Part shown: positions 1 through 14,051 of the stretch, in pieces | Layout of the letters: each line of letters begins with the position of its first letter | Position numbering within the stretch: the stretch's first letter is position 1 | NCBI GenBank assembly: GCA_027450205.1 | Contig: DAIDJL010000006.1 | Location: forward strand, 1-47,772 | From: Candidatus Parcubacteria bacterium | GTDB lineage: Bacteria; Patescibacteriota; Minisyncoccia; UBA6257; 2-01-FULL-56-20 | Length of the DNA: 47,772 nt | Direction of reading: 5' to 3' | The notes under the pieces: model-generated | Databases searched by the model: none | What the model was told of the DNA's origin: nothing | Seen by the model: the letters and a program-made list of their open reading frames with translations, nothing else | Made by a program: the position numbers and the translations under genes

Positions 1-460
<460 letters not shown>

Positions 461-476
461 ATGCTGACTTGCATTC

Positions 477-597
477 GATCCATGGTGTCTATTGTGCTTT
501 TCGGGCACGACGTCGCGATCTGCTGATCGCGCGTCTCGTTCTCGGCGACCTTCGTCGCCTCCGAAAGTCCCTCAAAACACAATAGACACCATGGATC
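477..597. repeat. Long paired-arm structured element, copy A, with 81-nt core (23S-5S spacer)
   Basis: A perfect 20-bp inverted repeat (477-496 with 578-597) encloses an 81-nt core at 497-577. The core contains a 7-bp stem closed by TGCT (514-520 with 525-531), a 6-bp stem closed by CTTC (544-549 with 554-559), and a pairing of its start (about 497-504) with 561-567, ending in CCCTCAAAA. A second copy with the same core length but unrelated arms lies at 12597-12713 between ssb and rplK. Here the element would form a branched structure in the pre-rRNA spacer, where a processing role is possible. The family is not one I recognise. Confidence 0.8.
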
Positions 598-600
598 TCA

Positions 601-621
601 TTTCTGATCTACAATCAGAAA
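601..621 (+). other. Small hairpin in the 23S-5S spacer
   Basis: Stem 601-608 pairs perfectly with 614-621 around a 5-nt loop. It sits between the two long spacer hairpins and probably helps define pre-rRNA processing. No terminator T-tract follows. Confidence 0.5.
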
Positions 622-636
622 CAAACAAAAGAGCGA

Positions 637-719
637 GCAGGGCATCGTGCATACTCTTTTTGAATGGTCACGTTCCTACGTGGCATTTCCGTTCAAAAAG
701 AGTATGCACGATGCCCTGC
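637..719. other. 28-bp perfect inverted repeat just upstream of 5S rRNA
   Basis: Positions 637-664 and 692-719 are exact reverse complements, separated by a 27-nt loop that itself contains a small CACGT/ACGTG hairpin closed by TCCT. A 28-bp perfect stem only about 12 nt before mature 5S suggests an RNase III-type processing stem that separates 23S from 5S. It has no core similarity to the element at 477-597. Confidence 0.7.
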
Positions 720-730
720 GAACGGCTTTT

Positions 731-852
731 TGATGTCGGTGCTTCATTCGGGCGTGTCCCACCTCTTCCCATTCCGAACAGAGAAGTGAAAGCGTCCCAA
801 TCCCATGATACTTACCGCTTGCGGTGGGGAAAGTAGGATGTGCCGACATCAA
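731..852 (+). rRNA. rrf: 5S ribosomal RNA
   Basis: The terminal helix is formed by 731-739 pairing with 842-850, and the body holds the conserved loop segment CCGAACA near 774-780 and the GTAGGA-type segment near 833-838. The length of about 120 nt is normal. Outside it, AACGGC (721-726) can pair with GCCGTT (856-861), so 5S sits in an extended processing stem. The ends are set by the helix and may be off by a few bases. Confidence 0.93.
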
Positions 853-897
853 AGTGCCGTTTTTTATTTCGTTGGATTTTGCCATACCAAAAAAGAG

Positions 898-935
898 AGG
901 GCATTGCGCACCTATGTGCGCAATGCCCTTTTTGT
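898..935. terminator. Bidirectional intrinsic terminator after 5S rRNA
   Basis: A 13-bp perfect stem (898-910 with 917-929) with a 6-nt loop is followed by a T-run. It ends the rRNA operon and, read on the minus strand, lies just after the stop of the convergent gene at 937-1335, with an A-rich run at 888-895 that gives a T-tract on that strand. Confidence 0.92.
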
Positions 936-936
936 T

Positions 937-1335
937 TCATACCGGAATGATCCGGGAAATCCATTTTGTGTATGCGACGGTCAAGCGGTTTCCGCCGCTA
1001 TCGGTCTCGTCCAGCGTAAGAATTGCCCATCCGGGAGATTCAAGAATGCCGCGGGGCGGGTAGCGTGCTTCCTGCGAGCCGGTAAGCCGCATGAGTTCTG
1101 CGGCGAGCTCTGTTGGCCCAAACGGTTGAGGGAAGTCGACGCTGTCTTCGAAAGGTTCTTGCCCGAAAATGCGTATGGAACGGTCACGCCCGCGGAGCGG
1201 GGCTAAGTATCTGAACTTTTTTCCGGGGAGTCCGCCCAGTGCTATCATCAGGCATTTGCTAAGGTGCGTTTTGTCATCGCTTGCCCCGATCGCTTCGCGG
1301 GCAAGCAATTCTTCAATGCTTATCGTTGCTACCAT
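937..1335 (-). CDS. Hypothetical protein, 132 aa
   Basis: I do not recognise this protein. It is soluble-looking, with no signal peptide or membrane segment, and has a short LPGKKF / LAPLRGRDRSI basic stretch in the middle and an ARYPPRGILESPG segment. Coding status is supported by a complete minus-strand expression signal: TTGACA (1379-1374), a 16-nt spacer, TATACT (1357-1352), then GAGGTG (1345-1340) four bases before the ATG. The gene converges on the rRNA operon and shares its terminator. It is one of the few genes here with a normal leader and Shine-Dalgarno sequence. Confidence 0.75.
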   Translation of the reverse strand: MVATISIEELLAREAIGASDDKTHLSKCLMIALGGLPGKKFRYLAPLRGRDRSIRIFGQEPFEDSVDFPQPFGPTELAAELMRLTGSQEARYPPRGILESPGWAILTLDETDSGGNRLTVAYTKWISRIIPV

Positions 1336-1339
1336 CGTT

Positions 1340-1379
1340 CACCTCACGATGAGTATATTCCCGCCGGTCGGATTGTCAA
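1340..1379 (-). promoter_or_regulatory. Promoter and RBS of the 132-aa gene
   Basis: The -35 TTGACA (1379-1374) is consensus. The 16-nt spacer leads to -10 TATACT (1357-1352). The Shine-Dalgarno GAGGTG (1345-1340) sits 4 nt from the start codon. Confidence 0.75.
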
Positions 1380-1421
1380 CGAAACATGCATATGTTTTCC
1401 AATATCATCTATAATGAATAT

Positions 1422-2159
1422 ATGTCCATTCGCCGTGCCAAGCAGCTTATCTATGGGACGCTTTTTTTGCTGATCGCCCTGGCGGTCTGCGGTGGCGCCT
1501 ATCTTTTGTTCATTCATCCGTTCGCGAGCGCGCCCGTCGCGGTGTGCACGCCGGGCACATGCGCTCCTACGGGAACGGCGCCGCTCATCGCCGGACCGGT
1601 GCTGACGTTCGTCACAAGCCCCGGCCATTACACGTTCCTTGCGCAGGCAACCAATCAGAATGCCGGCTACGGCGCGCAAGTTTTGGATTATGAGATCGAT
1701 CTGGATGACGCATCCGGAACGGTTCTGCGATCCATTCCGGGGGAATCGTTCATTTATCCATCGCAGAGCAAATATCTGGCGGCCTTGAACCAGACCGTTG
1801 CCCAGCCATTCGATCATGCGGCACTTGTCTTCACCGGCGTATCGTGGCTGTCGAGTTCCACGATCGGCGCGATCCCGGCGGTCGCGGCCGGACAATTTGC
1901 CTTGCAGAATATTCAGGCATCCACGTCGCCTGTTGGCATATCCGTCGGCGGCCAGCTTATCAACACGGGTGTCGCTTCGTACGGGCAGGTCGTCGTGATG
2001 GTCATCTTTGATGACGGGGCCGGGAACCCGATCGGCGTTTCGCAGACGGAGCTTGAGGGCGTGGCGGCGGGCACGACGAACGATTTTTCGGTGCTCTATC
2101 CGGCGGAGCCGAATATCAACCCGGGACATGATCAGATTTTGGTTTATGCGCTCCGCTAG
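1422..2159 (+). CDS. Membrane-anchored extracytoplasmic protein, 245 aa
   Basis: The N-terminus has basic residues (MSIRRAKQ) and then a single hydrophobic helix (about residues 10-28). The rest is predicted to be outside, rich in Thr/Ser/Ala/Gly and beta-prone, with a CTPGTC motif just after the anchor that may form a disulphide. The function is unknown; similar single-pass proteins are common in CPR genomes. An ATG at 1386 is in frame, but a TATAAT (1410-1415) ends 6 nt before the ATG at 1422, so transcription probably starts at or beside this codon, making 1422 the better start. It precedes the SEDS and MltG genes, so a cell-envelope role is plausible. Confidence 0.75.
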   Translation: MSIRRAKQLIYGTLFLLIALAVCGGAYLLFIHPFASAPVAVCTPGTCAPTGTAPLIAGPVLTFVTSPGHYTFLAQATNQNAGYGAQVLDYEIDLDDASGTVLRSIPGESFIYPSQSKYLAALNQTVAQPFDHAALVFTGVSWLSSSTIGAIPAVAAGQFALQNIQASTSPVGISVGGQLINTGVASYGQVVVMVIFDDGAGNPIGVSQTELEGVAAGTTNDFSVLYPAEPNINPGHDQILVYALR

Positions 2160-2215
2160 CGATCCACGCGCTTTCGCCTAGCGGAATTTCAAACTTTCGT
2201 TTATTCTATGCTCGT

Positions 2216-3262
2216 ATGGTAGCCCTCTTTATACCCGTCGGAATTTTGCTCGCCGCAAGCCTTACTATTTTGTCGGCGATCTCCCTCCATTTTTTTGTTT
2301 TTCAGATCGCCTGGATCGTCCTCGGCATATGTCTCATCGTGGGATCGTTTTTTATTGATATTCGGACGATCTTCAATGCGCAATGGGTGATCTGGGGGCT
2401 GTACGCGTTCGCGCTCGCACTCATGGCGCTCGCACTCATCGCATCGCCGCTTGTCCGCAATACGCACAGCTGGCTCGTGCTTGGACCGATCAGCGTGCAG
2501 CCGGTGGAGATCATGAAGGTCGCGCTTATCCTTCTTTACGCCAATTATTTCAGCCGGCGGCACATGGCGATCGCGCGGTGGAAGAATATTTTCACCTCGT
2601 TCATTTTTTTCGTCCTGCCTGCCGCGATCTCGGTGAAGCTGCCGGACCTCGGCTCCGCGGTGATCTTCTTTGGCATCTGGTTCGGATTTCTGCTCCTGCT
2701 CGGCCTGCCGTGGCGGCGCGTGCTTGCCGCCGTCGCGGTCATCCTGCTTGCGGGAGGGCTCATCTGGACATACGTGCTGAAGCCGTACCATCGCGCGCGC
2801 ATCATCGGGTTCCTTGACCCGAACCAGAACACGCTTGGCATAAACTACAGTGCGATACAATCAAGGATCGCCATCGGCTCCGCCGGTTTCTGGGGGCAGG
2901 GATATGGGCAGGGGACACAGGCCCAGCTTGGGTTCCTATCCGAGCCGTCGGAGGATTTTGTCTTCGCGGCGTTCATTGAGGAGTGGGGAGTCGCCGGCGG
3001 CATCGTGATCATCGCCGCATTCCTATTCCTTGTGTTCCAGATCCTGCGGATAGGAATGCTGGCAGACGAAAACTTCGAGAAGTTCATCTGTCTCGGTACG
3101 GCGATGATGCTTGGCGTGCAGTTTTTCCTGAACGCCGGCTCAACCACCGGGATCATGCCGGTTATCGGTGTCACGTTCCCATTCCTCAGTTATGGCGGGT
3201 CGAGCATGTTTGCGAATTTCTTTACGCTATCCATGGTAAACTCCATCCGCAAGCGCTCATAG
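2216..3262 (+). CDS. rodA: SEDS-family peptidoglycan glycosyltransferase, RodA/FtsW type
   Basis: This is a polytopic membrane protein of 348 aa with about nine hydrophobic helices. SEDS proteins polymerise lipid II glycan strands together with a class B PBP. The family signatures are visible: LGPISVQPVEIMK (about residues 91-103), the KLPDLGSAVIF segment (about 140-150), GLGxGTQ-like GQGYGQGTQ in the large loop, and VIGVTFPFLSYGGSS near the C-terminus. It is somewhat shorter than typical RodA (about 370 aa), mainly at the N-terminus. RodA and FtsW cannot be separated on sequence alone. It is followed after 30 nt by mltG, another glycan-strand enzyme, so the two probably form one transcription unit. 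A TATTCT (2202-2207) lies 8 nt before the start. Confidence 0.9.
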   Translation: MVALFIPVGILLAASLTILSAISLHFFVFQIAWIVLGICLIVGSFFIDIRTIFNAQWVIWGLYAFALALMALALIASPLVRNTHSWLVLGPISVQPVEIMKVALILLYANYFSRRHMAIARWKNIFTSFIFFVLPAAISVKLPDLGSAVIFFGIWFGFLLLLGLPWRRVLAAVAVILLAGGLIWTYVLKPYHRARIIGFLDPNQNTLGINYSAIQSRIAIGSAGFWGQGYGQGTQAQLGFLSEPSEDFVFAAFIEEWGVAGGIVIIAAFLFLVFQILRIGMLADENFEKFICLGTAMMLGVQFFLNAGSTTGIMPVIGVTFPFLSYGGSSMFANFFTLSMVNSIRKRS

Positions 3263-3292
3263 TCCGTTCTTCTTTATTTACGGAACGCCGCA

Positions 3293-4288
3293 ATGAAACT
3301 CGTTACCAAGAAAAACATCATAAGCACATTATTAGTTCTGGTCCTTCTCGCCGCCGCGGGCTGGTTTTTTTTCAGCCTTGATCCGGCGCGCGCCGCCGGA
3401 AGCGATGCGCCGGTGATATTCCAAGTGAGCGCCGGCGATGGTTTCCGCAAGGTCGCACAAAACCTGTATGGCGAACATCTCATCCGCTCGGCATTGGCAT
3501 TTGACCTTTTTTCTTTGGTGGACGGCCGCGCATTCACGCTGAGGCCGGGATTGTACCGCCTGAATGCATCAATGAACACGCCGCAGATCGTCGCCGTTAT
3601 CTCCGGCGGAGGAGCGGGGGAGGTGACGGTCACGATCCCGGAGGGATCGAATATTTATGATATTGACAGGATCTTAAGTAACGCGCTCGTGATCCAGCCG
3701 GGCGCGCTCATCACCATGACGAGCACGCAAAATCTGGAGGGACATCTTTTCCCCGACACCTATCAGTTCTATACGAACTCCAATGTGGCGGATGTGGTGA
3801 AGGAATTGACCAACAATTTCAACCTAAAGGCCGGACCCCTGCTCGGCGCCGATCCGGCACATGCGGAGCGGAACCTTATCATTGCTTCGATTTTGGAAAA
3901 GGAGGTGCGCGGCCTGGAGGACCAGGAACTGGTAGCCGGTATCATGTTGAAACGGCTGAGTCTCGGCATACCTCTCGATATTGACGCAACGGTTTGCTAC
4001 GCCAAGCTGGTTTCCGGGTCCTCCAGCGTCCAGGTTTCCAGTGCGCAGGCCTGCTCTTTGACGGCGCTTGACTTTAAAATCAATTCGCCATACAATACCT
4101 ACCTGTATAAGGGTCTGCCTCCCGGACCAATAGGCAACCCGGGCATTTCCGCCATTACCGCCGCGCTTCATCCCCAGTCCTCCCCCTATTTTTACTATTT
4201 GAGCGATCCTGCGACAGGAAAAACAATATTCGCCAAGACCCTTGACGAACAGAACCAAAATAGAGTTAAATACTTAGGAAGCAATTAA
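3293..4288 (+). CDS. mltG: Endolytic murein transglycosylase MltG (YceG-like)
   Basis: 331 aa with an N-terminal membrane anchor (about residues 9-28), a LysM-like region, then the YceG catalytic domain. Family features seen are IPEGSNIYDI (about 117-126), EGHLFPDTYQF (about 148-158), ASILEKEV with the catalytic Glu (about 200-207), and the C-terminal INSPYNTYLYKGLPPGPIGNPG block. MltG cleaves nascent glycan strands near the membrane and sets their length. It directly follows the SEDS gene, which makes the partner polymerase. A strong terminator follows. Length is normal for the family. Confidence 0.92.
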   Translation: MKLVTKKNIISTLLVLVLLAAAGWFFFSLDPARAAGSDAPVIFQVSAGDGFRKVAQNLYGEHLIRSALAFDLFSLVDGRAFTLRPGLYRLNASMNTPQIVAVISGGGAGEVTVTIPEGSNIYDIDRILSNALVIQPGALITMTSTQNLEGHLFPDTYQFYTNSNVADVVKELTNNFNLKAGPLLGADPAHAERNLIIASILEKEVRGLEDQELVAGIMLKRLSLGIPLDIDATVCYAKLVSGSSSVQVSSAQACSLTALDFKINSPYNTYLYKGLPPGPIGNPGISAITAALHPQSSPYFYYLSDPATGKTIFAKTLDEQNQNRVKYLGSN

Positions 4289-4333
4289 GAAACGGAACCC
4301 TCGAAAAAAGGAAGGGCGGAGCCGTTTTTTTGC
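4289..4333 (+). terminator. Terminator after mltG
   Basis: AAACGG near 4291-4296 pairs with the CCGTTT before a T7 run that ends at about 4331. The inner CCCT/AGGG pairing extends the stem. It ends the SEDS-mltG unit. Confidence 0.65.
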
Positions 4334-4509
4334 GTATTGGGACCGTAGGGAGTGCCGGGCGGTTTTAAAAGGCCGAACAATGAAATGACCACCATATTTT
4401 ATTTCATCGACGTATTCAAAGATCCGCCGCGAAGCTACCATTTTTTAGGGCTTCGCGCGCACGCGTTTTGATGCCAAGAAAAATAGAGTAAAACTTTTTA
4501 AAAATAATT
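4334..4509 (+). promoter_or_regulatory. Leader region of rpoBC with two inverted repeats
   Basis: The 176-bp gap before rpoBC holds two hairpins: ATGAAAT/ATTTCAT (4380-4386 with 4401-4407) and CGCGAAGC/GCTTCGCG (4428-4435 with 4450-4457, loop containing T6). After them come TTGATG near 4468 and an A/T-rich stretch with TAAAAC about 20 nt before the start, a plausible promoter. The second hairpin could act as an attenuator or an operator. No Shine-Dalgarno is seen before the ATG at 4510. Confidence 0.4.
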
Positions 4510-11250
<6,741 letters not shown>

Positions 11251-11296
11251 CAATATCATCCGATGTCGCCCTTTCCCGATAAGGGCGCCATCGGGC

Positions 11297-11325
11297 TGGA
11301 CTTTTCGGTCCGGCTTGGCTACAAT
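11297..11325 (+). promoter_or_regulatory. Promoter of rpsF, leaderless type
   Basis: TGGACT (11297-11302), 17-nt spacer, TACAAT (11320-11325), then 8 nt to the ATG at 11334. No Shine-Dalgarno is present, so the transcript would begin at or very near the start codon. Confidence 0.55.
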
Positions 11326-11333
11326 ACAACCCA

Positions 11334-11789
11334 ATGACCAACGAAGAAAAAGATAAAAAGGAATACGAGCTCGCGCTGCTTTTAAAGAGCGAGGATGACA
11401 TGTCCGGCGTTTTGGCGCTGGTAGGAACTCATAAGGCCGAAGGTATTTCAGAGCCGCGCGCCAAACGGCTCCAGCTTTCGTATGAGATCAAAAAGCATAC
11501 AGAAGCGGTGTTCGCGTATATCACCTTCAAGATGTTCGGCGATGATATGAAAGCCCTTGAACATGATCTGAATTCCCGCGCCGATGTGCTCCGTTTTATG
11601 GTGATCGCATCGCCGGCTCCGGCCGAGCGTAATGCATCCTCTGCCATGCCGCCGCGTGAAGAGCGCCGCCCGCGCAGTTCAACGCAATACGCCGCCCCCT
11701 CCGCGCCTTTTGAAACGCCGAAGCCTGCCGCGTCCAAGCCGCTCAGCAACGAAGCTTTGGAGAAGAAGATCGAAGAGATCCTGCAGTAA
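11334..11789 (+). CDS. rpsF: 30S ribosomal protein S6
   Basis: 151 aa. The N-terminal ~95 residues match the S6 ferredoxin-like fold: KEYELALLLKSEDD strand, then YEIKKHTEAVFAYITFKM, then VLRFMVIASP. S6 binds 16S rRNA with S18 in the small-subunit platform. A Pro/Ser/Arg-rich linker and a short helix (SNEALEKKIEEIL) extend the C-terminus beyond the usual ~100 aa, a form I associate with Parcubacteria. It precedes ssb, the classic rpsF-ssb order, but here a terminator and about 240 bp separate them, so they are not one simple operon, and rpsR is not adjacent. Confidence 0.9.
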   Translation: MTNEEKDKKEYELALLLKSEDDMSGVLALVGTHKAEGISEPRAKRLQLSYEIKKHTEAVFAYITFKMFGDDMKALEHDLNSRADVLRFMVIASPAPAERNASSAMPPREERRPRSSTQYAAPSAPFETPKPAASKPLSNEALEKKIEEILQ

Positions 11790-11803
11790 CGACCAATATA
11801 AAT

Positions 11804-11834
11804 AAAAAAGGCCCAGTGATGGGTCTTTTTTATT
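11804..11834 (+). terminator. Terminator after rpsF
   Basis: A 12-bp stem (11804-11815 with 11820-11831, one G-T pair) with a GTGA tetraloop. The right arm ends in a T6 run, and the left arm starts with A6, so it can work in both directions. Confidence 0.9.
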
Positions 11835-12075
11835 TACTACACGGTGAAAGGCACCGCGCCACCTCGACAGATACTATCCATAATATGCATGTTTTTATGG
11901 ATTTCAATTCGGAATCAATGGTGGACCAAGGCGGCCGGTCAGCAGACCGGAACGCCGTCCTTTTAAGCAGTATATCTGTTCTCGAATCCTTTTAGAGAGT
12001 TTTAATCCACTATGTGCTAGAATGGGGCTATAAATAAAAAGGTCCAATAATAATAAACAACCAAGCGAATATAAC
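11834..12075 (+). other. Intergenic region before ssb with terminator-like hairpin and promoter
   Basis: No gene is seen in this stretch. It holds a hairpin built from GGCG (11930-11933), CCGGTC (11935-11940), loop AGCA, GACCGG (11945-11950) and CGCC (11953-11956), followed by TCCTTTT. Upstream is an ATCCAT/ATGGAT inverted repeat with a CATAAT -10-like box near 11879-11884, so a short RNA ending at the hairpin is possible. The ssb promoter is probably the extended -10 TGTGCTAGAAT around 12012-12022, giving a leader of about 50 nt. Confidence 0.4.
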
Positions 12076-12585
12076 ATGGATTTAAACAAGGTCATTTTGG
12101 TGGGTCGGGTTACGGCGGATCCGCAGGTGCGGTCAACTCCGGGGGGGCAGTCGGTCACAACGATCGGCGTTGCCACGAACCGCACATGGACGGATAAGGC
12201 CGGCCAACGGCAGGAGCAGACGGAATTTCACAACGTGGTGCTCTGGGGTCGCACCGCGGAGATCGCCGGGCAGTATCTTACGAAAGGCGCGATGGTGCTC
12301 ATTGAAGGCCGTTTGCAGACGCGTAGCTGGACGGATAAAAACGGACAGCAACGCAAGACGACGGAGGTGATGGCGGAGCGCATGCAGCTCGGACCTCGTG
12401 CGGCAAACGCCGGCGGCGGAGGGCAGGGTGGTAGCTATGGCGGTGGCAAGAGCTTCGGCTCCGGCGCCCCGGCTTCTTCCTCGGTTTCGCACAGTGGCGA
12501 CGCCGATGCGGCTCCTTCGCTCGACGAAATTCCGGTGATCAACCTGGAAGATGACGAGATCAAGCCGGAGGACATCCCGTTTTAG
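12076..12585 (+). CDS. ssb: Single-stranded DNA-binding protein
   Basis: 169 aa. The N-terminal OB-fold domain (about residues 1-105) shows MDLNKVILVGRVTADPQVR, the TEFHNVVLWGRTAEIAGQYL core and the GAMVLIEGRLQTRSW strand. A Gly/Ser-rich flexible linker follows, and the acidic C-terminal tip ends EDIPF, the conserved docking tail for replication and repair partners. SSB coats single-stranded DNA during replication. The structured repeat copy B begins directly after the stop codon. Confidence 0.94.
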   Translation: MDLNKVILVGRVTADPQVRSTPGGQSVTTIGVATNRTWTDKAGQRQEQTEFHNVVLWGRTAEIAGQYLTKGAMVLIEGRLQTRSWTDKNGQQRKTTEVMAERMQLGPRAANAGGGGQGGSYGGGKSFGSGAPASSSVSHSGDADAAPSLDEIPVINLEDDEIKPEDIPF

Positions 12586-12586
12586 C

Positions 12587-12725
12587 CAAGGATTCTGACG
12601 CGCAGAGAACCACCCTTCTCGGATACGGCGTTCCGGTTTACTAACCGGCCGCCTCGGCGCTCGCCACCTTCGTGGCTCCGCGACGCCCCTCAAAAGGTGC
12701 TTCTCTGCGCGTCGGGAATACCTTG
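12587..12725. repeat. Long paired-arm structured element, copy B, with 81-nt core (ssb-rplK spacer)
   Basis: Arms 12597-12614 and 12696-12713 pair over 18 bp with one mismatch, with extra outer pairing of CAAGG (12587-12591) with CCTTG (12721-12725). The enclosed core 12615-12695 is exactly 81 nt, as in copy A, and shares with it the start CTTYTCGG, a stem-loop at the same place (ACCGG-type stem closed by TACT), an ACCTTCGT hairpin and the end CCCTCAAAA. The stems differ in sequence between copies but keep pairing, while the loops are conserved. It could be an ssb 3' end structure or an independent RNA. Confidence 0.8.
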
Positions 12726-12751
12726 ATTTTAAATAAGTAATGATGTACTAT
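12723..12751 (+). promoter_or_regulatory. Promoter of rplK, leaderless type
   Basis: TTGATT (12723-12728), 17-nt spacer, TACTAT (12746-12751), then 7 nt to the ATG at 12759. The -35 box touches the last outer pair of structured element B. Confidence 0.65.
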
Positions 12752-12758
12752 TTCACTC

Positions 12759-13184
12759 ATGGCAAAGAAAGTAAAAACAGTGTTAAAACTGCAGCTTGAG
12801 GCGGGCAAGGCAAATCCTGCGCCTCCGGTAGGTACCGCGCTCGGCCCTCAGGGCATAAACATCCAGGATTTCTGCAAGCAGTTCAACGATGCTACGAAAG
12901 AAATGACGGGCGATGTCGTTCCGGCGGAGATCACCATCTACGAGGACCGCACATTCAGCTTCGTGCTAAAGACCCCTCCGGCATCGGCATTGCTCAAGCA
13001 AGCCGCACATATCGAGAAGGGTGCTGCGAACCCGCTTACCGGCAAGGTTGGTAAGGTGACAAAAGCGGATATCCGCAAGATCGCCGAACGTAAGCTTCAG
13101 GACCTGAACACGGATAATCTGGAAGCTGCTGAAAAGATCATTGCAGGCACCGCCCGCAATATGGGAATCGAGGTTACTCCGTAA
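12759..13184 (+). CDS. rplK: 50S ribosomal protein L11
   Basis: 141 aa, the usual length. The N-terminal domain shows [26 protein letters not shown] with the conserved Pro pair, and the C-terminal rRNA-binding domain shows the G(N)...[18 protein letters not shown] and [10 protein letters not shown] signatures. L11 forms the GTPase-associated stalk base on 23S rRNA. Normally rplA follows in an operon; here a terminator and the accessory island follow instead, so rplA has been separated or lies elsewhere. Confidence 0.96.
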   Translation: MAKKVKTVLKLQLEAGKANPAPPVGTALGPQGINIQDFCKQFNDATKEMTGDVVPAEITIYEDRTFSFVLKTPPASALLKQAAHIEKGAANPLTGKVGKVTKADIRKIAERKLQDLNTDNLEAAEKIIAGTARNMGIEVTP

Positions 13185-13245
13185 AATAGTTTAAAAATCC
13201 AGCAAAATCGGGGTTTGTCCAAAAATTATCATTGGGCACCCTGGC

Positions 13246-13277
13246 GAAAGCCGATCGTAATTGATCGGCTTTTTTGT
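13246..13277 (+). terminator. Terminator after rplK
   Basis: An 8-bp stem (13249-13256 with 13263-13270) with a 6-nt loop and T6 following. It marks the left limit of the accessory island. Confidence 0.9.
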
Positions 13278-13314
13278 TGCATCCAAAGGTCGGCAATTTA
13301 AACGCCCTTATGAG

Positions 13315-13542
13315 ATGCAAGGAGACAAAAAACGATTTTCCCGTTGGGAAACCTGTATCCGCTGCGATCGCCGCTGCCGGAAAAATTATGAATTCGGACG
13401 AGAAGGGGAAATAGTCGCGGTTCTTTGTCGGGATTGCTTGCGGGCGATAACGCCAAAAAATCATGGAAGGATTTATCCCTCTCGGCGCAGTGTCGAGCGC
13501 GGCTACGCGATCCGTGCTGCTGCGCCAACTCACCGATACTGA
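13315..13542 (+). CDS. Small zinc-finger-like protein, 75 aa
   Basis: The protein carries two CxxC pairs (CIRCDRRC near residue 14 and CRDC near 38) in a basic sequence, a spacing that fits a small zinc ribbon. I do not recognise the family. The last 80 bp overlap the start of the helix-turn-helix gene in another frame, which is unusual; either the true C-terminus ends in a frameshift, or the next gene starts later (a GTG at 13514 is available), or the overlap is real. No clear Shine-Dalgarno is seen. Confidence 0.45.
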   Translation: MQGDKKRFSRWETCIRCDRRCRKNYEFGREGEIVAVLCRDCLRAITPKNHGRIYPSRRSVERGYAIRAAAPTHRY

Positions 13543-13774
13543 AACGCGCGTATACCAGTGCTTCATGGAGCGGCTCGGCAATATCCGCGTGCCAAAAGTG
13601 GTTGAACTGCAATCTGTAGCAAACCAGGTTGGGATTAATTACAACAAGGCGAGAAAGTGCAAAAACTCTCTCGTGAAGAAGGGTTTTCTCGAGCAGTGGA
13701 CGACGACTTTCCGCGATCCCGAAAAAGGCCACGGATTTTTCCGCAAGGCGACGTATTACAGGATCAAATTTTAA
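13463..13774 (+). CDS. Winged-helix DNA-binding protein, 103 aa
   Basis: Residues about 22-80 read as a winged helix: TDTETRVYQCFMERLG, then the helix-turn-helix VVELQSVANQVGINYNKARKCKNSLVKKGFL and a wing EQWTTTFRDPEKGHGFF. This resembles MarR-like or phage-replication-type wHTH domains. It is likely a transcriptional regulator of the island, but its target is unknown. It overlaps the upstream zinc-finger frame by 80 bp. Confidence 0.6.
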   Translation: MEGFIPLGAVSSAATRSVLLRQLTDTETRVYQCFMERLGNIRVPKVVELQSVANQVGINYNKARKCKNSLVKKGFLEQWTTTFRDPEKGHGFFRKATYYRIKF

Positions 13775-13824
13775 GCAAGTCCGTCTTTAGCTTTTCTTTA
13801 ACTACCTTGTGCTATAAGGGAGTT

Positions 13825-13950
13825 ATGGAAAAAAACAAAAAGGCCGGACTGTCGGATAAAGAGATTGCGGAGCTTATCGCAAAGATTACGGACGAGCTAT
13901 GCGAAATGGCCCTCCTCTTGTTCGCAATCATGCAAGATAGCGAGGTTTAG
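13825..13950 (+). CDS. Small helical protein, 41 aa
   Basis: The ATG follows GGGAG by 4 nt, and an extended -10 TGTGCTATAAG lies about 20 nt upstream, so expression is likely. The sequence is a Lys-rich N-terminus then an amphipathic-to-hydrophobic helix (SDKEIAELIAKITDELCEMALLLFAIM). Its function is unknown. A terminator starts 8 nt after the stop, so it forms its own transcription unit just before the DGR. Confidence 0.55.
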   Translation: MEKNKKAGLSDKEIAELIAKITDELCEMALLLFAIMQDSEV

Positions 13951-13957
13951 AAGAATT

Positions 13958-13985
13958 CCGCCGGACCATCCGGCGGTTTTCTTTT
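13958..13985 (+). terminator. Terminator after the 41-aa gene
   Basis: A 7-bp GC-rich stem (13958-13964 with 13970-13976), loop ACCAT, followed by TTTTCTTTT. Confidence 0.9.
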
Positions 13986-13989
13986 GGGC

Positions 13990-14017
13990 TTGACAAGTAT
14001 ACTGTATTTGATATAAT
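13990..14017 (+). promoter_or_regulatory. Consensus promoter of the DGR target gene
   Basis: TTGACA (13990-13995), 16-nt spacer, TATAAT (14012-14017): both boxes are perfect consensus, the strongest promoter read in the window. It gives a leader of about 115-120 nt before the target ATG at 14142. Confidence 0.85.
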
Positions 14018-14051
14018 ATACCAGTACCTTAAAAACCTCATATTTTGCTTG

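Noticed and set aside
492-1206. ORFs across the 23S-5S spacer and 5S
   Set aside because: They overlap rRNA and hairpins and have no coding features.
12133-12693. Minus-strand 186-codon frame over ssb and element B
   Set aside because: Arg-rich shadow of ssb and of the structured repeat; no start signal.
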